Source of the DNA: Cycas panzhihuaensis
Taxonomy: Eukaryota; Cycadophyta
DNA length: 64,000 bases
Reading direction: 5' to 3'
Assembly (NCBI GenBank): GCA_023213395.1
Contig: CM041465.1
Location: forward strand, 92,077,741 to 92,141,740
Part shown: positions 26,401 to 38,983 of the stretch, one piece after another
Layout: the number at the start of each line of letters is the position of its first letter
How positions within the stretch are numbered: position 1 is the stretch's first letter
Position numbers and translations under genes: made by a program
Notes under the pieces: generated by a model
What the model was told of the DNA's origin: nothing
Databases searched by the model: none
Seen by the model: the letters and a program-made list of their open reading frames with translations, nothing else

Positions 26401-27600
26401 ACTTATCAAGTAATCTATTACACTAATAGAAACCATCATAAAAAAGGAGAGCCTTCTAATTATTTTGAGTACTTCTTCTAATCTTTGGGTTTTAGGCAAT
26501 ATTTTTCCACAACATCCCTTCCAACACCCACATAGGAAGTTAAGAGTGTCTATATGATCAACACCATTCCCTCATAGGAAAGCTCTTATTCAAGCCAATT
26601 TTATGTGGAAATATTTAATAGCACCTTAAAACCTTTTCCTATGCACACTTTTACCTCTTTAATAATGACTTTGCCCCTTTACCCTAGGGGATACTCAATG
26701 ACAAATTCCATTCAAGTGGTATAAGACTTGAACTATCAGGCCTCCTCTTCTTTACATCATACCATCAATGATGATTTCCTACTTTAGGATAGTCCCTTGT
26801 CATCCTAGAAGGCCACCTTATTAGGACCATCCTCTCACAAGCCACATTTTAAGCATCTCCTCTACTTACACCATGTAAAGGACATCTGAGTCACTATTAT
26901 GTTTGCTCCTCATCCTTCCTAATAAGTAGACTTCTCATAGTCCACTACTCTCTTTTCTAATGAATCCCCCTCTAGATAACTTGGTTCAATTAACATAGTA
27001 AAAACTCCTTATACATTAACATCCATACCTCTTATCTTTAGAAGATGAGATATCCCCTTCATATAATGCCCCCAAATTAAATCTAACATAAGAAGAGAAA
27101 TTAACATGGTCACTACTATCTCTACCTCAACCAAGGTAGTTGTTCAAGACAATACCATGCCTTATCTCATCCACATATGTCCTTCTCCAAACCTCTCTCT
27201 AACTGAGGATTCTAACTTTTGTCAAATTATTCAATCAGATTAGAGATTCTCAATTAAGATAGTCTTGTCTCCCATGTCCTAATGATTATAGATGTACTTT
27301 TGGTCTAGGATCATATTACACTTTCATAAATAATTATACCAAATTTTCCTCATCATACTCCCTCTCAACTTGAAGGTTCTATCTTTAGAGATGTTCTCCA
27401 TCTTGATCATTTTGAGAATGATGAAATAATATTGGAACACTTAGCGGGAATAATATATAACCTTCTACCCAACTATCACAAGCTTGATTTTACTAAATAC
27501 TTATACTTTGATTCACCTTTGGCTAGTAGACTCTTTATCTTTTGCAAGTCTTACCGTTTCCTATTTCAAGGAAGCGAATAACATGCTTATTAATAATACA
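26401..27600 (+). other. Linker between protease and RT of element I
   Basis: Degenerate coding-like DNA, rich in Ser, Thr and Pro codons in the plus frames. No domain is recognised. Polyproteins of this lineage have a long, poorly conserved spacer here. Confidence 0.5.
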
Positions 27601-29000
27601 ATGGACATAGAAATTAATGACACATTGAGAATCATCAAGGTTGGAGCAGATTGATTACTAGAAGAAGTTAAGCAACTTAAGGAACTTTTCTGAGAGTTCA
27701 CATAAGGTTTTACTTGGGACTATAATGACATGTAAGGTCTCCACCCTGATGTCATGATCCATCATATCGCCATAGTCCTTAGAGATAAACCTATAAACCA
27801 AAAGTAAAGGCCTATCCACCCTTGCTTATCCATATCCATTAAATAAGAAGTTAAGAAACTATTGAAAGTAAGCTTTATCGAAAGCATTGACTACTTATAA
27901 TGGGTATCTAATATTTTTTCTGTTGCTAAGATAAATTAGGATATATATTAATTTCTATGATATTAATGATGCTTATCTAAAGGATGAGTTTTCCCTTCTA
28001 TTCTTTGATCAAATTTAGGATCATCCAACTAGTTTTGAGGTCATGTTCCTCATGGACAACTTCTTAAGATATAGCCAAATCCTTGTCACCTAAAGATCAT
28101 CATAAAATAACTATTAGAACTCCATGGGGAACATTTTCTTATAAGTTCATGCCATTTAGCCTAAAAAATGTTGGAGCCACCTACTTTTAGGCAATGGTCT
28201 TCATATTTCATTGGCAAATTGGAATCATAATGGCTATCTACTTAGATAACATGATCACCCTATATCATTATAGAGAACATAATATTCATGAATTAGGAAT
28301 AATCTTTGAGCAATGTAATAAGTATCACTTATATCTCAATCTGAGTAAATGTGTTGTTTTACTTCTAATAAGATGTTAGGAGACATAGTTTCTCATAATA
28401 GTATTAGAGTTGACCCTACAAAAGGTAAGGGATATCATTGAAATAACACCACTATGAAGTCAAAAATAAGTAAAATCTTTTCTTAGTAAGCTAAGCTTTG
28501 TATGAAGGTTCATTATAGAGTTTGCATTAAATATTAAACCTCTCACTCATCTCAAGAAAGGGGATTCTTTAAAATAGACCACACATATTTAAGAGTCTTT
28601 TGATAGATTAAAATAAGTTATGGTTTTAAATCTCATTCTTGCTACCCACCTCTTTGTTAAGCCTTTTATCTTATATACATCTTCCACCAAAGTGTACCTT
28701 AAGGGCATGCTTATCTAACAAGATGAGTCTGGTAGGGAGCTTATTATCTATTTCATAAGAAGAACCCTTATTTCTACTAAGATTAACTATTCCTCTTAAG
28801 AAAAAGAATGCTTATACTTGGTTTTTGTGATTAAAAATTTATGTCATTATCTTCTTAAGAATACTACCTTCGTAATCATTTAATTAGATCCCATTCACTT
28901 CTTTCTCACTAAGAGTGATCTTACATGCTGAGCTGATAAGTGAGAACTCCTTTTGCAAGAGTTCAACCTTCAAATTATTAATCATAAATCTAAAAAAGGG
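27600..29000 (+). pseudogene. Tat-like reverse transcriptase and RNase H of element I
   Basis: Recognisable RT blocks are DINDAYLKDEFSLLF, FEVMFLMDNFLRYSQI, GNIF-YKFMPF-LKNVGATY-QAM near 28120-28195, and MAIYLDNMITLY near 28220, where the family has YVDDM. The second Asp of the pair is Asn (GAC to AAC). An open stretch at 28194-28379 continues with LGIIFEQCNKYHLYLNLSKC. The RNase H part reads FVKPFILYTSSTKVYLKGML and SGRELIIYFIRRTL near 28660-28780. Frames shift several times, so it is inactive. Confidence 0.78.
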
Positions 29001-29149
29001 ATTATAGCCATTGAAATAATGGTCGAGGTGCTATTACCCAACCCTACCAATCTGACTATCGATGATAGGCTCCTTTATAAGTAGATCTTTCAAGTAGATG
29101 TTGTACCTCTAGGAGAGGAATGGTATAAAGAGATCAAATCTTACCTTAA

Positions 29150-30360
29150 TGACTAGACCTTTTCCCTTAGCATGTCCTCTAAAAAGAGGAAATGAATTAG
29201 AGTAATCACTCATTAATATTTGCTCCTTAAAGATGTCCTTTACAAATGCTCCTTTGATATATTTCTTTTAAGATGTCTTTTGCATTTTGAGACTCACACC
29301 ACTTTGATTGAGTACCATAATGGCATTTTTGGAGGCCATTTTGGTGGTCAATCTATAACTCAATGTATCCTTAGGATGGGATATTATTGGTCAACGTTAT
29401 TTAAGGATGCTCATGCATATGTTTAGAAATATTAAAAGTGCTAAGCACATGCTACATTAATACACCAACCTACCTAGTCTCTCAAGTCTATCATATCTCA
29501 ATGGCCCTTTTCGTAATGGGGGCTTGACCTTATAGGCTAAATTCACCTCCCATCCTTGAATGATCATAAATTCATTTTGACTAGTACAAAGTACTTTACC
29601 AAGTAGAGTGAAGCCATATCTATAGTCACTATAACTAGGAAAATAGTTATAATATTCATCTTCTAGCATATCATCTATAGATTTAGAGCTCCTAATATCA
29701 TTATTATAGATAATAGAACACCCTTATATAACTCACAAATGGATGAACTATATGAGAGATTCCATATCACTTATTACTTGTCAACACCTACCACCCTTGG
29801 CCAATGGTTAAGTCAAGGCCTTAAATATAATATTAGCTAAGAACTTGGCTAAGATTTTGGCTAGTTCTCACTGTGATTGGTACATTCAACTCTTTCCTAT
29901 ATTATGGGTTTATCAAACCTCTATTATAAATGTGACTAGAATGATACCATCCTCTCTGGTCTATGGCTCTGAAGCTATCCTACCCCTCAAGGTAAAAAAC
30001 CCATCTTTGCATGTTTTCTTAAAGCAATTCACTATTGAAGAATCACAAAGGGAAAAATGATTATTAGAATTAGAGAAAATAGATCAAACATGCCTAACTA
30101 CCCTTTAGAATAATCTAGCTTCCAAAGCTAGGGCTTAAGTAACGTATGATACATAGTTAAGGCCTAAAAATTTTTGCATTGATGACAAGGCCCTTAAGCT
30201 TGAATACCTTCATGATAAACAACAAAAAATTACCTCCAAGTGGGTAGGACCATACTTAGACATTAAAGATCTTGAGAATGGTAGATTCTGTATTTCTATC
30301 CTTTGTGGCCTTGAATTCTAAAAGCTTATTAATTTGCATCTCTTGTAAAAGTTCTATGCC
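29150..30360 (+). pseudogene. Tat-like integrase of element I
   Basis: It contains GGHFGGQSITQCILRMGYYWSTLF near 29325-29400, the HHCC-flanking block. Then WGLDLIG near 29518, TKYFTK-SEAISI and NRTPLYNS (for DNGTQF) near 29710, and a C-terminal stretch KWVGPYLDIKDLENGRFCI near 30240-30295 (GPY motif). Stops and shifts interrupt the core. The C-terminal GPY/F block supports a gypsy rather than a copia integrase. Confidence 0.75.
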
Positions 30361-31660
30361 TAAAAGGATAGCATGCATACCCTCCATAACAAGGATAAAA
30401 CTATAGCTCTGAATCCGTCACCTTCTAATGAGCCTAAACTATGGTTGGTTAATTTACTTATTCTTTTCTAAGACATCATTTCAACATAATTAAACTCCCC
30501 CTTTCACCACTTCATCTCCTGTTGAGTCTTATGCCCTCTAATGCATGTGTATAACTCCCAACAACCATGTAAGACTATTGGCTAAACATGGGGCTTAGGC
30601 ATTATTTACTAGACATGTGTACATCCATCTCAATTAACTTAATTTAAATAGTTTTCTCTTGAACTTTTTTGCTAGTATGGTAACTAGATATAAGCCCAGG
30701 TGGCCAGCTTCCCTGACTATATGAGGAACTTATCTTTTTAGTATTTCACTAATAATCTTTATTCTTAAGCTACCTCTTTCTCTTGTGACTTTATACTCTT
30801 TCAAAAGATTTCTTTATAAACTTATAGACAATCTTAATTCTCTACTCTTGCTTGTTTAATCACTTATTCTCCTATGTTATGATGGTTTCTAATTATATAT
30901 CTCATCTACTTTCTTGAAGCTTGTTGACCATTCTATTATCATCCCTTGATGCCCAAAGATATTTTGATTTATAGATTGTACTATCTCTTATAGTTTAGAC
31001 TTTGAGGATTTGATTCTTATTTTCTCACTTTCTTTGTCTCATTAAAAAGGTCACCTTACTATAGTTTGAGAAACATTGATGTTTTATGGGTAGGTCAATC
31101 GTGGAACACCTCCTAAGCCCACTCATTCCTTCCTTTCATTATACCTTGACCAAAATTATGTGATGACCATAGTCAAAATGATGATTGCTTATCATCTAGA
31201 AAGTGAGTTTAACAATGCATGGTTCACCATGATCTTCACCTAAGCCATCATCTGGTGTGACCTAAAATAGTAGTTAAAAAAGAAAAAGAAAAAGAAAAAA
31301 AAAAGGAAGTCTTTGTACATATATTTCCACTCTCTTAGCATCTAGAGCAAGTTGTATGATGACTCTATCTCCACCTATAATAATATAGTTAATGTCCATT
31401 AGGATGTATTGTTTAGGACCTTTAGATCTGATTACTTAGGCCCACTATAACCTCAATTGTGATTGAAATCTATTTCAAATCTAATAGCCTTTACCTTTGT
31501 TTATGTCTAGGAGATGCTCTCATAATAAGAAAATCAAACCATGATTATGTTCCCTTCTCATGTTATAGTCAAAACTAAATCTCTCACATAGAATCATATC
31601 TTCATAGGTTAATTGCTATGCCATCCCTACATCTATCACTTTGTCTCTGAGCTTGTTCCT
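30361..31660. other. Unassigned region between integrase and RNase H-like piece
   Basis: Coding-like plus-strand text can be followed in places (THSFLSLYLDQNYVM near 31110), but I recognise no domain. It contains an A-rich run at about 31275-31305. Confidence 0.45.
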
Positions 31661-31668
31661 TTTCTATC

Positions 31669-31868
31669 ATGGCATTAAGTATATATAGTAATGGAGGTAG
31701 TTGGGATAACCTTGGGCTATCTGACACTACATGGATTATTCGTGACCAAATAAGAAACATGTTAATTTCTATTAGCATGTTCCTATATCAGGCAACCAAT
31801 AATAAAGCTAAATATATTACTATTATAAGATCCCTAAGTGATGTCTTACAATTCCATAATACACCTAT

Positions 31869-31870
<2 letters not shown>
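31669..31870 (+). pseudogene. RNase H-like fragment (possible additional Tat RNase H)
   Basis: The translation from 31669 reads IYSNGGSWDNLGLS, then WIIRDQ and QATNNKAKYITIIRSL. This is the pattern of the plant/archaeal-type RNase H (normally DGGSxGNPG, then WVIRD, then TNNxAEYxAL), in which the first Asp and the Glu are catalytic. Here they are Asn and Lys. Such an additional RNase H is known from Tat-lineage gypsy elements. The reading frame runs into a (TA)n tract after HNTPIN, so the C-terminal half is missing. Confidence is limited by the short length. Confidence 0.65.

Positions 31871-31902
<32 letters not shown>
31871..31902. repeat. (AT)16 microsatellite
   Basis: A pure dinucleotide run that interrupts the RNase H-like frame. 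Confidence 0.95.
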
Positions 31903-31906
<4 letters not shown>

Positions 31907-32120
31907 TCCCAAGTTATAGTATTTCAATTGCTTAGTGTCTATCACATTCATTCACCCTACTTATGCTCCTTTTATGATCATTCTATGTCATTGTTGTCTT
32001 GCTTTTTGTCTATTACAATCCATCATATTCCACATAATTAAAATGTTGAAGTTGATTATCTAGAATCTTATATTCTAGAATACCTTCACTCCTAGCCTCA
32101 TCACTCTTAGTTGGAGGTAA

Positions 32121-32287
32121 TACTCTATGCTGAGTATAAACTAACTGAATACTCTGTAATGAGTATAAACTGACTAGATACTCTGTAATAAGTATAAACT
32201 AATTAAACACTCCATAATGAGTATAAAATAACTAAACACTTCATAATCAGTTTAAACTTACTACACAATCCATTATAAGTACAAATT
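32121..32287. repeat. Tandem repeat, exact 29-bp period, about 5.8 copies
   Basis: Units start at 32121, 32150, 32179, 32208, 32237 and 32266, so every spacing is 29 bp despite base changes. The consensus is near TACTCTGTAATGAGTATAAA followed by CTAACTAAA; the last unit is partial. Confidence 0.93.
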
Positions 32288-32599
32288 AAGGTGTAAATAA
32301 TATCAAGAAAATACAAAAAAAAGAAAAAAAAAAAACTCAAAATATAAAAACATACAAATATCTAGATTCATATATACCTATTATCTTGCTCATTATAAGG
32401 GATAATAGGGAGGGACAAAGGTTAAAGATAATAATGCTCCACATATATATAAAGAGACAAATAGTATGATGTATATATAATTATGAAAATTTATATAATA
32501 CATGTCATAAGATATAATATGTTATAGATATAATATCATACTCCTATAGCTTCCACGAGTGTGTATAAATGCTTATAAGTGAGCTCCCATAGCCATAAC
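32288..32599. other. A-rich unassigned spacer
   Basis: Contains A-runs at about 32315-32335 and AT-rich text with ATATAATATG-like repeats. No feature recognised; it may belong to the 3' end of element I. Confidence 0.4.
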
Positions 32600-34490
32600 C
32601 CTGCACTGATAGAGTAGACTCATGTTCTCCCCCCCTCTCCAACCCATCTCCTTAGCCTGGAATCACATATATCAAAGTTGCTAAGAACTACCTTGTCCTC
32701 CTTCCAAGTGATGAGAGTGAGTGTTGAACCTCTCCCTCCTTTGAGAACTAGGTCATGCCTATTGGATGATTTGGTTAGTAGAAGGATAACATATTTACTC
32801 ACCTAAAGGATAGTCATCCTATTATGATATCATCTCTCATTGTTGATGACCTTCAGTTATGCTTCAAGGCCCCTTATCTCTATATCTTAGACCATAATCG
32901 TGCCTCTAGATCTTGATACATGTCTCAAGCTCTAATTATAGGTGTAAAATATTAAGTGTGAGAACTTAGAAACTCATGATCTCCATCCTACCAGTCTAGA
33001 GACTCATCTAGATCATAAATAAATGATAGTAGGCCATCAAGAGTCCTCCTCACCATTGAGGCCTCAATCACTTCCTCACCTGCAATATAAAACATGCATT
33101 AGTCAATAATCTTTTAAACATGTCAAATCATTAAAAGTAGAGAATTGTAAAAAATAAATACATAAATACATGCTAAGCAAACTCAATAAGCATGAAATGA
33201 TCAAATATATATACCTGTAGGAGGTGATGTTTCTACACTAACCCTAACTCAAGAACCCATGCCACTCTTTAATTTCTCACCACTACCTTTGAACCCCCTT
33301 CTTACTCCACCTCTATGTCATCACTAAGTGGGACAATTACTACTACTACTACTAGAATCTCTACTTGTCTAATAACTTATTCTCCATTGTCCCCTACTTG
33401 TCTCGGAAGATCCACCTCTATTGGGGGTGCCACTTTCTCCTTATCCTACCTATCCTAGAGGAAACACCTTTGCTAATGGGGTGATACCTCGTCCTACACC
33501 TACTCCCTATTGCACTTATGTTAGTTTGCTACCTATTACCCTTGCTCTTACACCTCTTTATGGAGGTAGGGGCCAACTTACTATAGTTTTCTTAGTCATA
33601 TTTGCCCCATCATTAGACCATGCCATCATCTCATTGTATGAACGAGGAAATAATTGGTTCCTCGTTATCTTATTAAGGTAAGGATTTTGAGTATTCCTCA
33701 TAACCACCTCATGCCTATGACATGATCATGACCTCATATGTCACTAATTCATCGCCAGTTCCTTGATACTCACTCCTCATGGTTGTCTAACTAGTCTCAT
33801 CAGTGGAATACGATCATAGAGTTAGTACATTAGGATGGAGATGTAGGAGAATCCTCTACATCCCTATTGGCATATCTTAATTAACTATTGGGCCATGCTA
33901 TCTGTAATAAAACTCTTCTAGTCTATTCATGTGCTTGCCTCACATTGGTAGATAATACTCACCTACAGAGTTGGTACTTCTATGAAGTTTAAAATCCTCA
34001 TAACCTAGAACATAATGATATAAGCTAGCATTTTATGAAGTGTTGGTATCCCATCTACCTCCCTCATTACCTATAGGAAGGTACTATGTATTCTAAAATA
34101 CTTAGTTGCTCTAGTCATATACATGTTACAAGCTTATTCAGTCTCCTTTTTTATTGCTCAATTCAATCAATTCTTCAAACCCCACCAGGTCATACCTAGG
34201 TCCCCCCCAACATCCATCAAAGTAATCTTGATGTATTTGATCCCTCATATCCTAAATACACTCTCTTAAGGGACCCACAAACTAATAAAATTTTTGAGTA
34301 ACTCATACTCTATTACCGACTGGATGGAGTGGATAGCCTTGGCTAGTCCACACTACCTCAATACTTGCCACTTAATTGTTGTCAATACCATGAAGAATGG
34401 CTCAATTACCCATACCTCATTCTCTTGGGTATCTATCCTCTTATTTGGCTTCCACACACAAAAGATGTCTCATAATCAATCTTAGAATGT
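32600..34490 (-). other. Unidentified minus-strand coding-like region
   Basis: Between stops and shifts the minus strand gives protein-like text of normal composition: EVWTSQGYPLHPVGNRV, KFYEFVGPLRE-like, DMRDQIHQDYFDGCWGDLG and MTWWGLKN near 34380-34180, then KYFRIHSTF, LYHYVLGYEDFKLHRSTN and DELVTYEVMIMS further down to about 33730. The plus strand is rich in Leu, Ser and Pro, which is typical of the shadow of a real frame. I do not recognise the family. It could be an antisense ORF of a Tat-type element or an unrelated captured or transposon gene. It has many stops and is not functional. Confidence 0.4.
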
Positions 34491-37361
34491 GATCAATTGC
34501 TAAGATAAACAACTTCCTATTTTTAATTCCCCTTAATTTAAATAACAAATATAATAAGCTAATAAAAAACATAATAAACTAGTTTAAAACATTATAAACT
34601 AATAAAAAAATATGATTTCATGAATTGATCATTTTGTGTTCTCATATTTTTACTAGAATTTTATGTTTTTAATAGGTAGTTCATATTTTTGGCAAATTTT
34701 ATCATGTTTTTTATTAAAAAACACTAGGAAAAATAAAAAAAATTAAGAGATTTCCTATAGGATGGTGGAAACCCCTCTACATCTTGGATCCTTCATCTTA
34801 ATTATGTTATCTAAATGCAAGTATCACTGTATGAATACTCCTAATAGTAATCTTAAAGATGAAAATATGCTTTGAAACTAAAGTCTCATACATGAAAACA
34901 AATCATAATAGAACTTGTTTTTCTTATAAATATGGTCCCACTCATAAAAATAGGTCACTAGGGCCTTATTGTTTCAACACTTTCGTCATACATTCAACTT
35001 GGTTTACATATTCCATCATCTAATTGAGTCTTCTATTTTGCAAGCCACCCCTTTTGATTTTTATGCCTTTATTAATAGGGCAAGTATGTTAAGATAGACC
35101 TTAAGTTGAACTTGAAGAAAGATCTTAGCTAACCTATCCATGTTTATACTTTATTAGGTCTATTTCTAGACTACGTCATGAATTTTGCATCCTTCTTATC
35201 CCTCGAGCCTCTCTTAATTTTAATCAACTCAAAAGCACTACTAATATGATTACACTATAGCAACCACACCTCCATGAATAGTTGTTGAAGAGGCTAAATT
35301 ATGGTAATCACCCTTCTAAAAGCCTTTGTTATTGAGGTAAAACTACGATGGGCAATTTAATAGTAAGTTAAAATTTAAAACATGGCTATATTATGGGCTT
35401 TCTTAAGCTATCCCTATTTCATTTTTATGGAACTTTATTCACAATTTTCACACACCAGAGACTTGTCATCCAATTTACCCTTTGAATATAACTTAGAAAA
35501 CAAACTTAAGATGCTCAAAATCAGTTATACTTAGTCCCAAAGGTTGAATTATTACCATTTTCCATCTTGCTCTTTAGCATTTGCAATAGTTTTTGGTGCT
35601 AAGGAGGCAAATGTTTCATCATGATTAGTCCCTTCTGGCATGGTCAAGTTCTCATCTTATTTTGTTTTCCTAAAAGTGCTTACTAGATTAGACTTTCATT
35701 TATTTAATTGATATTATTTGGTTAATATTCTTAGTTATCAGTTCTACTTTGGTTGGTTGTTTAATAGAGAAAGATTTGATTAGAAATATTAAGTATTCAT
35801 CATTTTGTTCTAGTTATGTGATTTCAAGAATTATCAATTGGATGACTGTTGCCTATATGTGATTTTGATGACTACTATTAGTCAATGATTGATCATATGA
35901 TACATTTTTATAATCTTGTTTAAGATGGTTTATGAAGTTGCTCCAAGTCCTACTTGTTTACTTCTTGTTAAATATTATAAAGCTTACATATAATTTTAAC
36001 TTATTTTTATTGTTATTAGATGGGTTTTCTTCTTCATCTTACCTCTATATAAGTCATTATTGCTTAATCAAGGGCCAATAAATTGTCTTTGTCAAATTCT
36101 ATTTTAATTTTCTATATTTTTTGGCCTTTCTAGACTATTGCATTTTTCCTGTTTCCTAAAACATAATAGTACAAATAAAATGTGACAGACTTTCATGTTT
36201 TTTATTTTATTTATACTCATTTTTTTAGTTTACTCTTGCATTTTTTAATATTACATACATGAAATTAGTGACAAAACATAATAATCTCTCTATTTTTGAT
36301 TTGATTCTAGCCTAAATTTGTAAGGTAACACCATCCCACTTGTCCTAGGATATTCTTACTAATTGTGATTATCTCCATGTAAGATTTTTGAGAAAAAATA
36401 GCAAAACCATGAGTAAAAACTATGGTTTTAGCCTCACTCCTTCTCCTTCTCTTTTTCTATAAATATTTATCCATTTTTAGAGTTGGGTGAGAGTCTTTTA
36501 GTATAATGAAGTTCTGCCAAAATTTTGTTTACAACTCTTTGTAGTGGTTTTCCTTTAATTTTGTGTAGATTTGGAGCTTCTTTCTTGGTAGTTTGTGAAG
36601 CTTATTTAAATATTTGGGAATCCATATTTAGCCTTATTGCTTCCTTGTTCTCAAATCTACATCTCCACCCAATTGTTTGGCCCTCTTATCTTAGTTTTCC
36701 ATTAGTTATTGGCATAATTTTCTCTTCTACAATACTAGTTGTCATTAAAATTTTTACTTTAAAGTAACTTTACAACATGTTGGATGGAGATATAATGTTG
36801 ATCCAAGGTTCCTTTAATCTTTACTTTGTCAAGTTTGAAGCGAATTTTATAACTGTATGTTCATCCTTTTAGTTATAGTAGTTTCTTTGTCTGAAAAAAA
36901 AATAAAAGGTTCATTTTAGTTTCATGCTATTTTCCTTTAAGTAGTTTAATCTTTATTAAGTTAAATACTTAGAGAATCAAACCAGTTTTGATTTTTAGTT
37001 ATTTCTCACTATTTGAACATTAGAAAGTTAATTTGTTGGATTGAACTAATTTTAATTTTTATATTGACTATCATAATATTAATTTGCCCATTCTTTGTTC
37101 TTGCTCATATTTATAATCTATTCAAAGATTAGCCAAAAGAGATTCAAAAATCATATTAATTCTTATGGAAAGGTGAATGAAAGTATATATATCTAAAAAG
37201 AGTGACTATAGTCTCTTAGAGTTTTAGGTCGCTTTTGATAATCATTTACTATTAAAATTCCCCAAGTGTAGTAGAAATACTATTAAAATTTTAATAGACA
37301 TTTTCAAATAGAATTTAAGCTTTCAATTCAATGATTTAAGTGACAAAATCATCCAAGATCT
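34491..37361. other. Unassigned AT-rich region (2.9 kb)
   Basis: No domain recognised on either strand. A small perfect hairpin, AAAACCAT (36403-36410) with ATGGTTTT (36422-36429), resembles the ACCATGG palindromes at 7547-7690. An open frame at 36525-36767 shows a hydrophobic, low-complexity translation without a motif. Confidence 0.45.
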
Positions 37362-37731
37362 ATGAATCTATATACTACTAGAAAAATATCAAGCTAAACT
37401 GAAGAAATAATGCAAAGAACATTTAAATAAATGAGCAGAATAGAGATTATCAAAGTATACGTATGAATTGGTAACCACGTGAGGCTCAATTTGGCCAGAG
37501 ATTTTGTATATAATTTAAAATCATGTACAAAAAAATGATATGAGGCTTAATTTATAAGCAACCCATCACTATTTCCAATGATATAATTGGTTGACTAAGT
37601 GACACATATGATGAACCTGAACTAATTATAAAACATGATTAATTTACATTGAGGGTTACCTAAGATATACATTATACACCTAATATACATGAAATACAAA
37701 GAAATGAAGGTACTATTATAAAGTTTTAATA
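37362..37731 (-). repeat. Probable 3' LTR of remnant G
   Basis: On the minus strand a purine tract (TTAAAGGAGGG, about 37743-37732) is followed by TATTAAAACTTT, which would be TGTTAAAAC with one G-to-A change. About 370 bp on, a candidate end ATAGATTCA occurs at 37362. No second copy is in the window, so both ends are provisional. Confidence 0.4.
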
Positions 37732-37734
37732 CCC

Positions 37735-38983
37735 TCCTTTAATGGTAAATTCATTTCTTCTGATACCAAGGTCATGTTGAAATCACTCAAACTTTGGTTT
37801 ACTAAGTGCTTTAGTGAAGATGTTTGCAACCTAGTCTTCAGTTGGATGGTAGACGAGGTCAACTTCTCCGTTATGGATATGTTCATGGATGAATTGATAT
37901 TGGGCCTTAACACACTTGGTTTTGGCATAGAATATAAGATTCTTCATCATCTTCAACACACTTTGATTGATGGTAGGTACATGTTGTTAAAGTCGAAGCT
38001 TAACAAGAATGCTTCTAAGCCAAATCAACTCTATTGTGGCATGGACAACTGCTATGTATTCTTCTTCAATGGAGGAAAGGGTAATATTTTGCTACTTCTT
38101 ATAGTACCGTGAGATTATAACTGAGTTCATGTCAAGACAATATCCTAAAGTTGAATGGTGAATTTCTTGGCAACTTGCCCAATTAATGTCTTTATGTCCC
38201 TTTAGGATAGAGGAGTCAGTTTAGTTGTATTCAAGACCAAATTGATGTGTTCCATAAATATATTTGAGGATCCTAATTGTAAATTTCTAATGTAATACTT
38301 TAGGTTATGACATATACTAGAGCAGATCCCTACTGTATATGATATATTTGGTCTAGTGTGGGTGAGATAAATAAGGCTCCCAACTACTTGCTGGTATAAA
38401 GTAGGATCAAATGATTTTCCTTGTTCGTCTAGTTCAACTTGGTTCTTATCTCCATAAGAATTGGCATTAGCTTATATTTTACCATCTTGAATCTTTCTAA
38501 GACCTCATTTGCATACTTTGTTTGAGTTAGGAAGATGTGTCCTGGTTCATGCCAAATTTTAATTCCAAAGAAGTAATGGAACAACCCAAGATTTATTATC
38601 TTAAATTTGTTTTTTAATTTTAGCTGAAGCCAAGTAATACCATTGGTATCATTCCTAGTGATTGCAAGATCATCCACATAGAGAATAATGATTGTGATCA
38701 AATTATCTCTAATCCAAATGTATAGGTCTAGGTTAGAGGGTGAATGATTGAATCCATGTTGTCTAAGAAAGACATCAATCTTTATGTACTAGGCATGCAA
38801 TACCTACCTAAGTCCATATAGGGCTTTCTTAAGCTCACAAACTAAGTATTATTGGCTTGGAACAACATAGCCAAGGGGTTGTTTCAAGAAAACCTCTTCT
38901 TTGACCTCTCCATTGAGGAAAGCACTTTTCATATCCATTTGGTAGACATGTTAATTGAATTGGGCTACTAGGGACATAACCAA
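37735..38983 (-). pseudogene. copia RT and RNase H of remnant G
   Basis: On the minus strand it starts within RT at MDMKSAFLNGEV-type text (about 38940-38900). It passes LMQPLGYVV-like codons, then an open stretch at 38701-38429 with LYVDDLAITRND (intact YVDD), NLGLFHYFFGIKIW and FLTQTKYANEVLERF. The RNase H end lies near 37930-37740, where the block for TEDQVADIFTKALSK is split by frame changes. It is the only copia RT here besides A and B to keep both catalytic Asp residues, but it has lost its N-terminus, and several stops follow. Confidence 0.8.

Larger units (their letters stand above)
23000..31870 (+). mobile_element. Decayed Tat-like Ty3/gypsy element I
   Basis: Protein remnants occur in gypsy order on the plus strand: P/Y-rich gag, protease, RT with RNase H, integrase, and a further RNase H-like piece downstream. 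No LTR, primer site or target duplication could be defined, so the limits are those of the recognisable coding remnants. Confidence 0.72.
37362..38983 (-). mobile_element. Ty1/copia remnant G (RT to 3' LTR)
   Basis: The 3' part of a copia element on the minus strand: RT from the FLNGE block, RNase H end, polypurine tract and probable LTR. At 38983/38984 it is joined directly to the 3' tail of another copia element (A) in the same orientation. It belongs to a different family from A. Confidence 0.75.

Noticed and set aside
32121-32287. Regular 29-bp repeats considered as a CRISPR array
   Set aside because: The units are directly adjacent with no spacers, and the context is a plant-type retrotransposon region.
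37774-38112. Plus-strand open frame of 112 codons
   Set aside because: Shadow of the minus-strand copia RNase H of remnant G.
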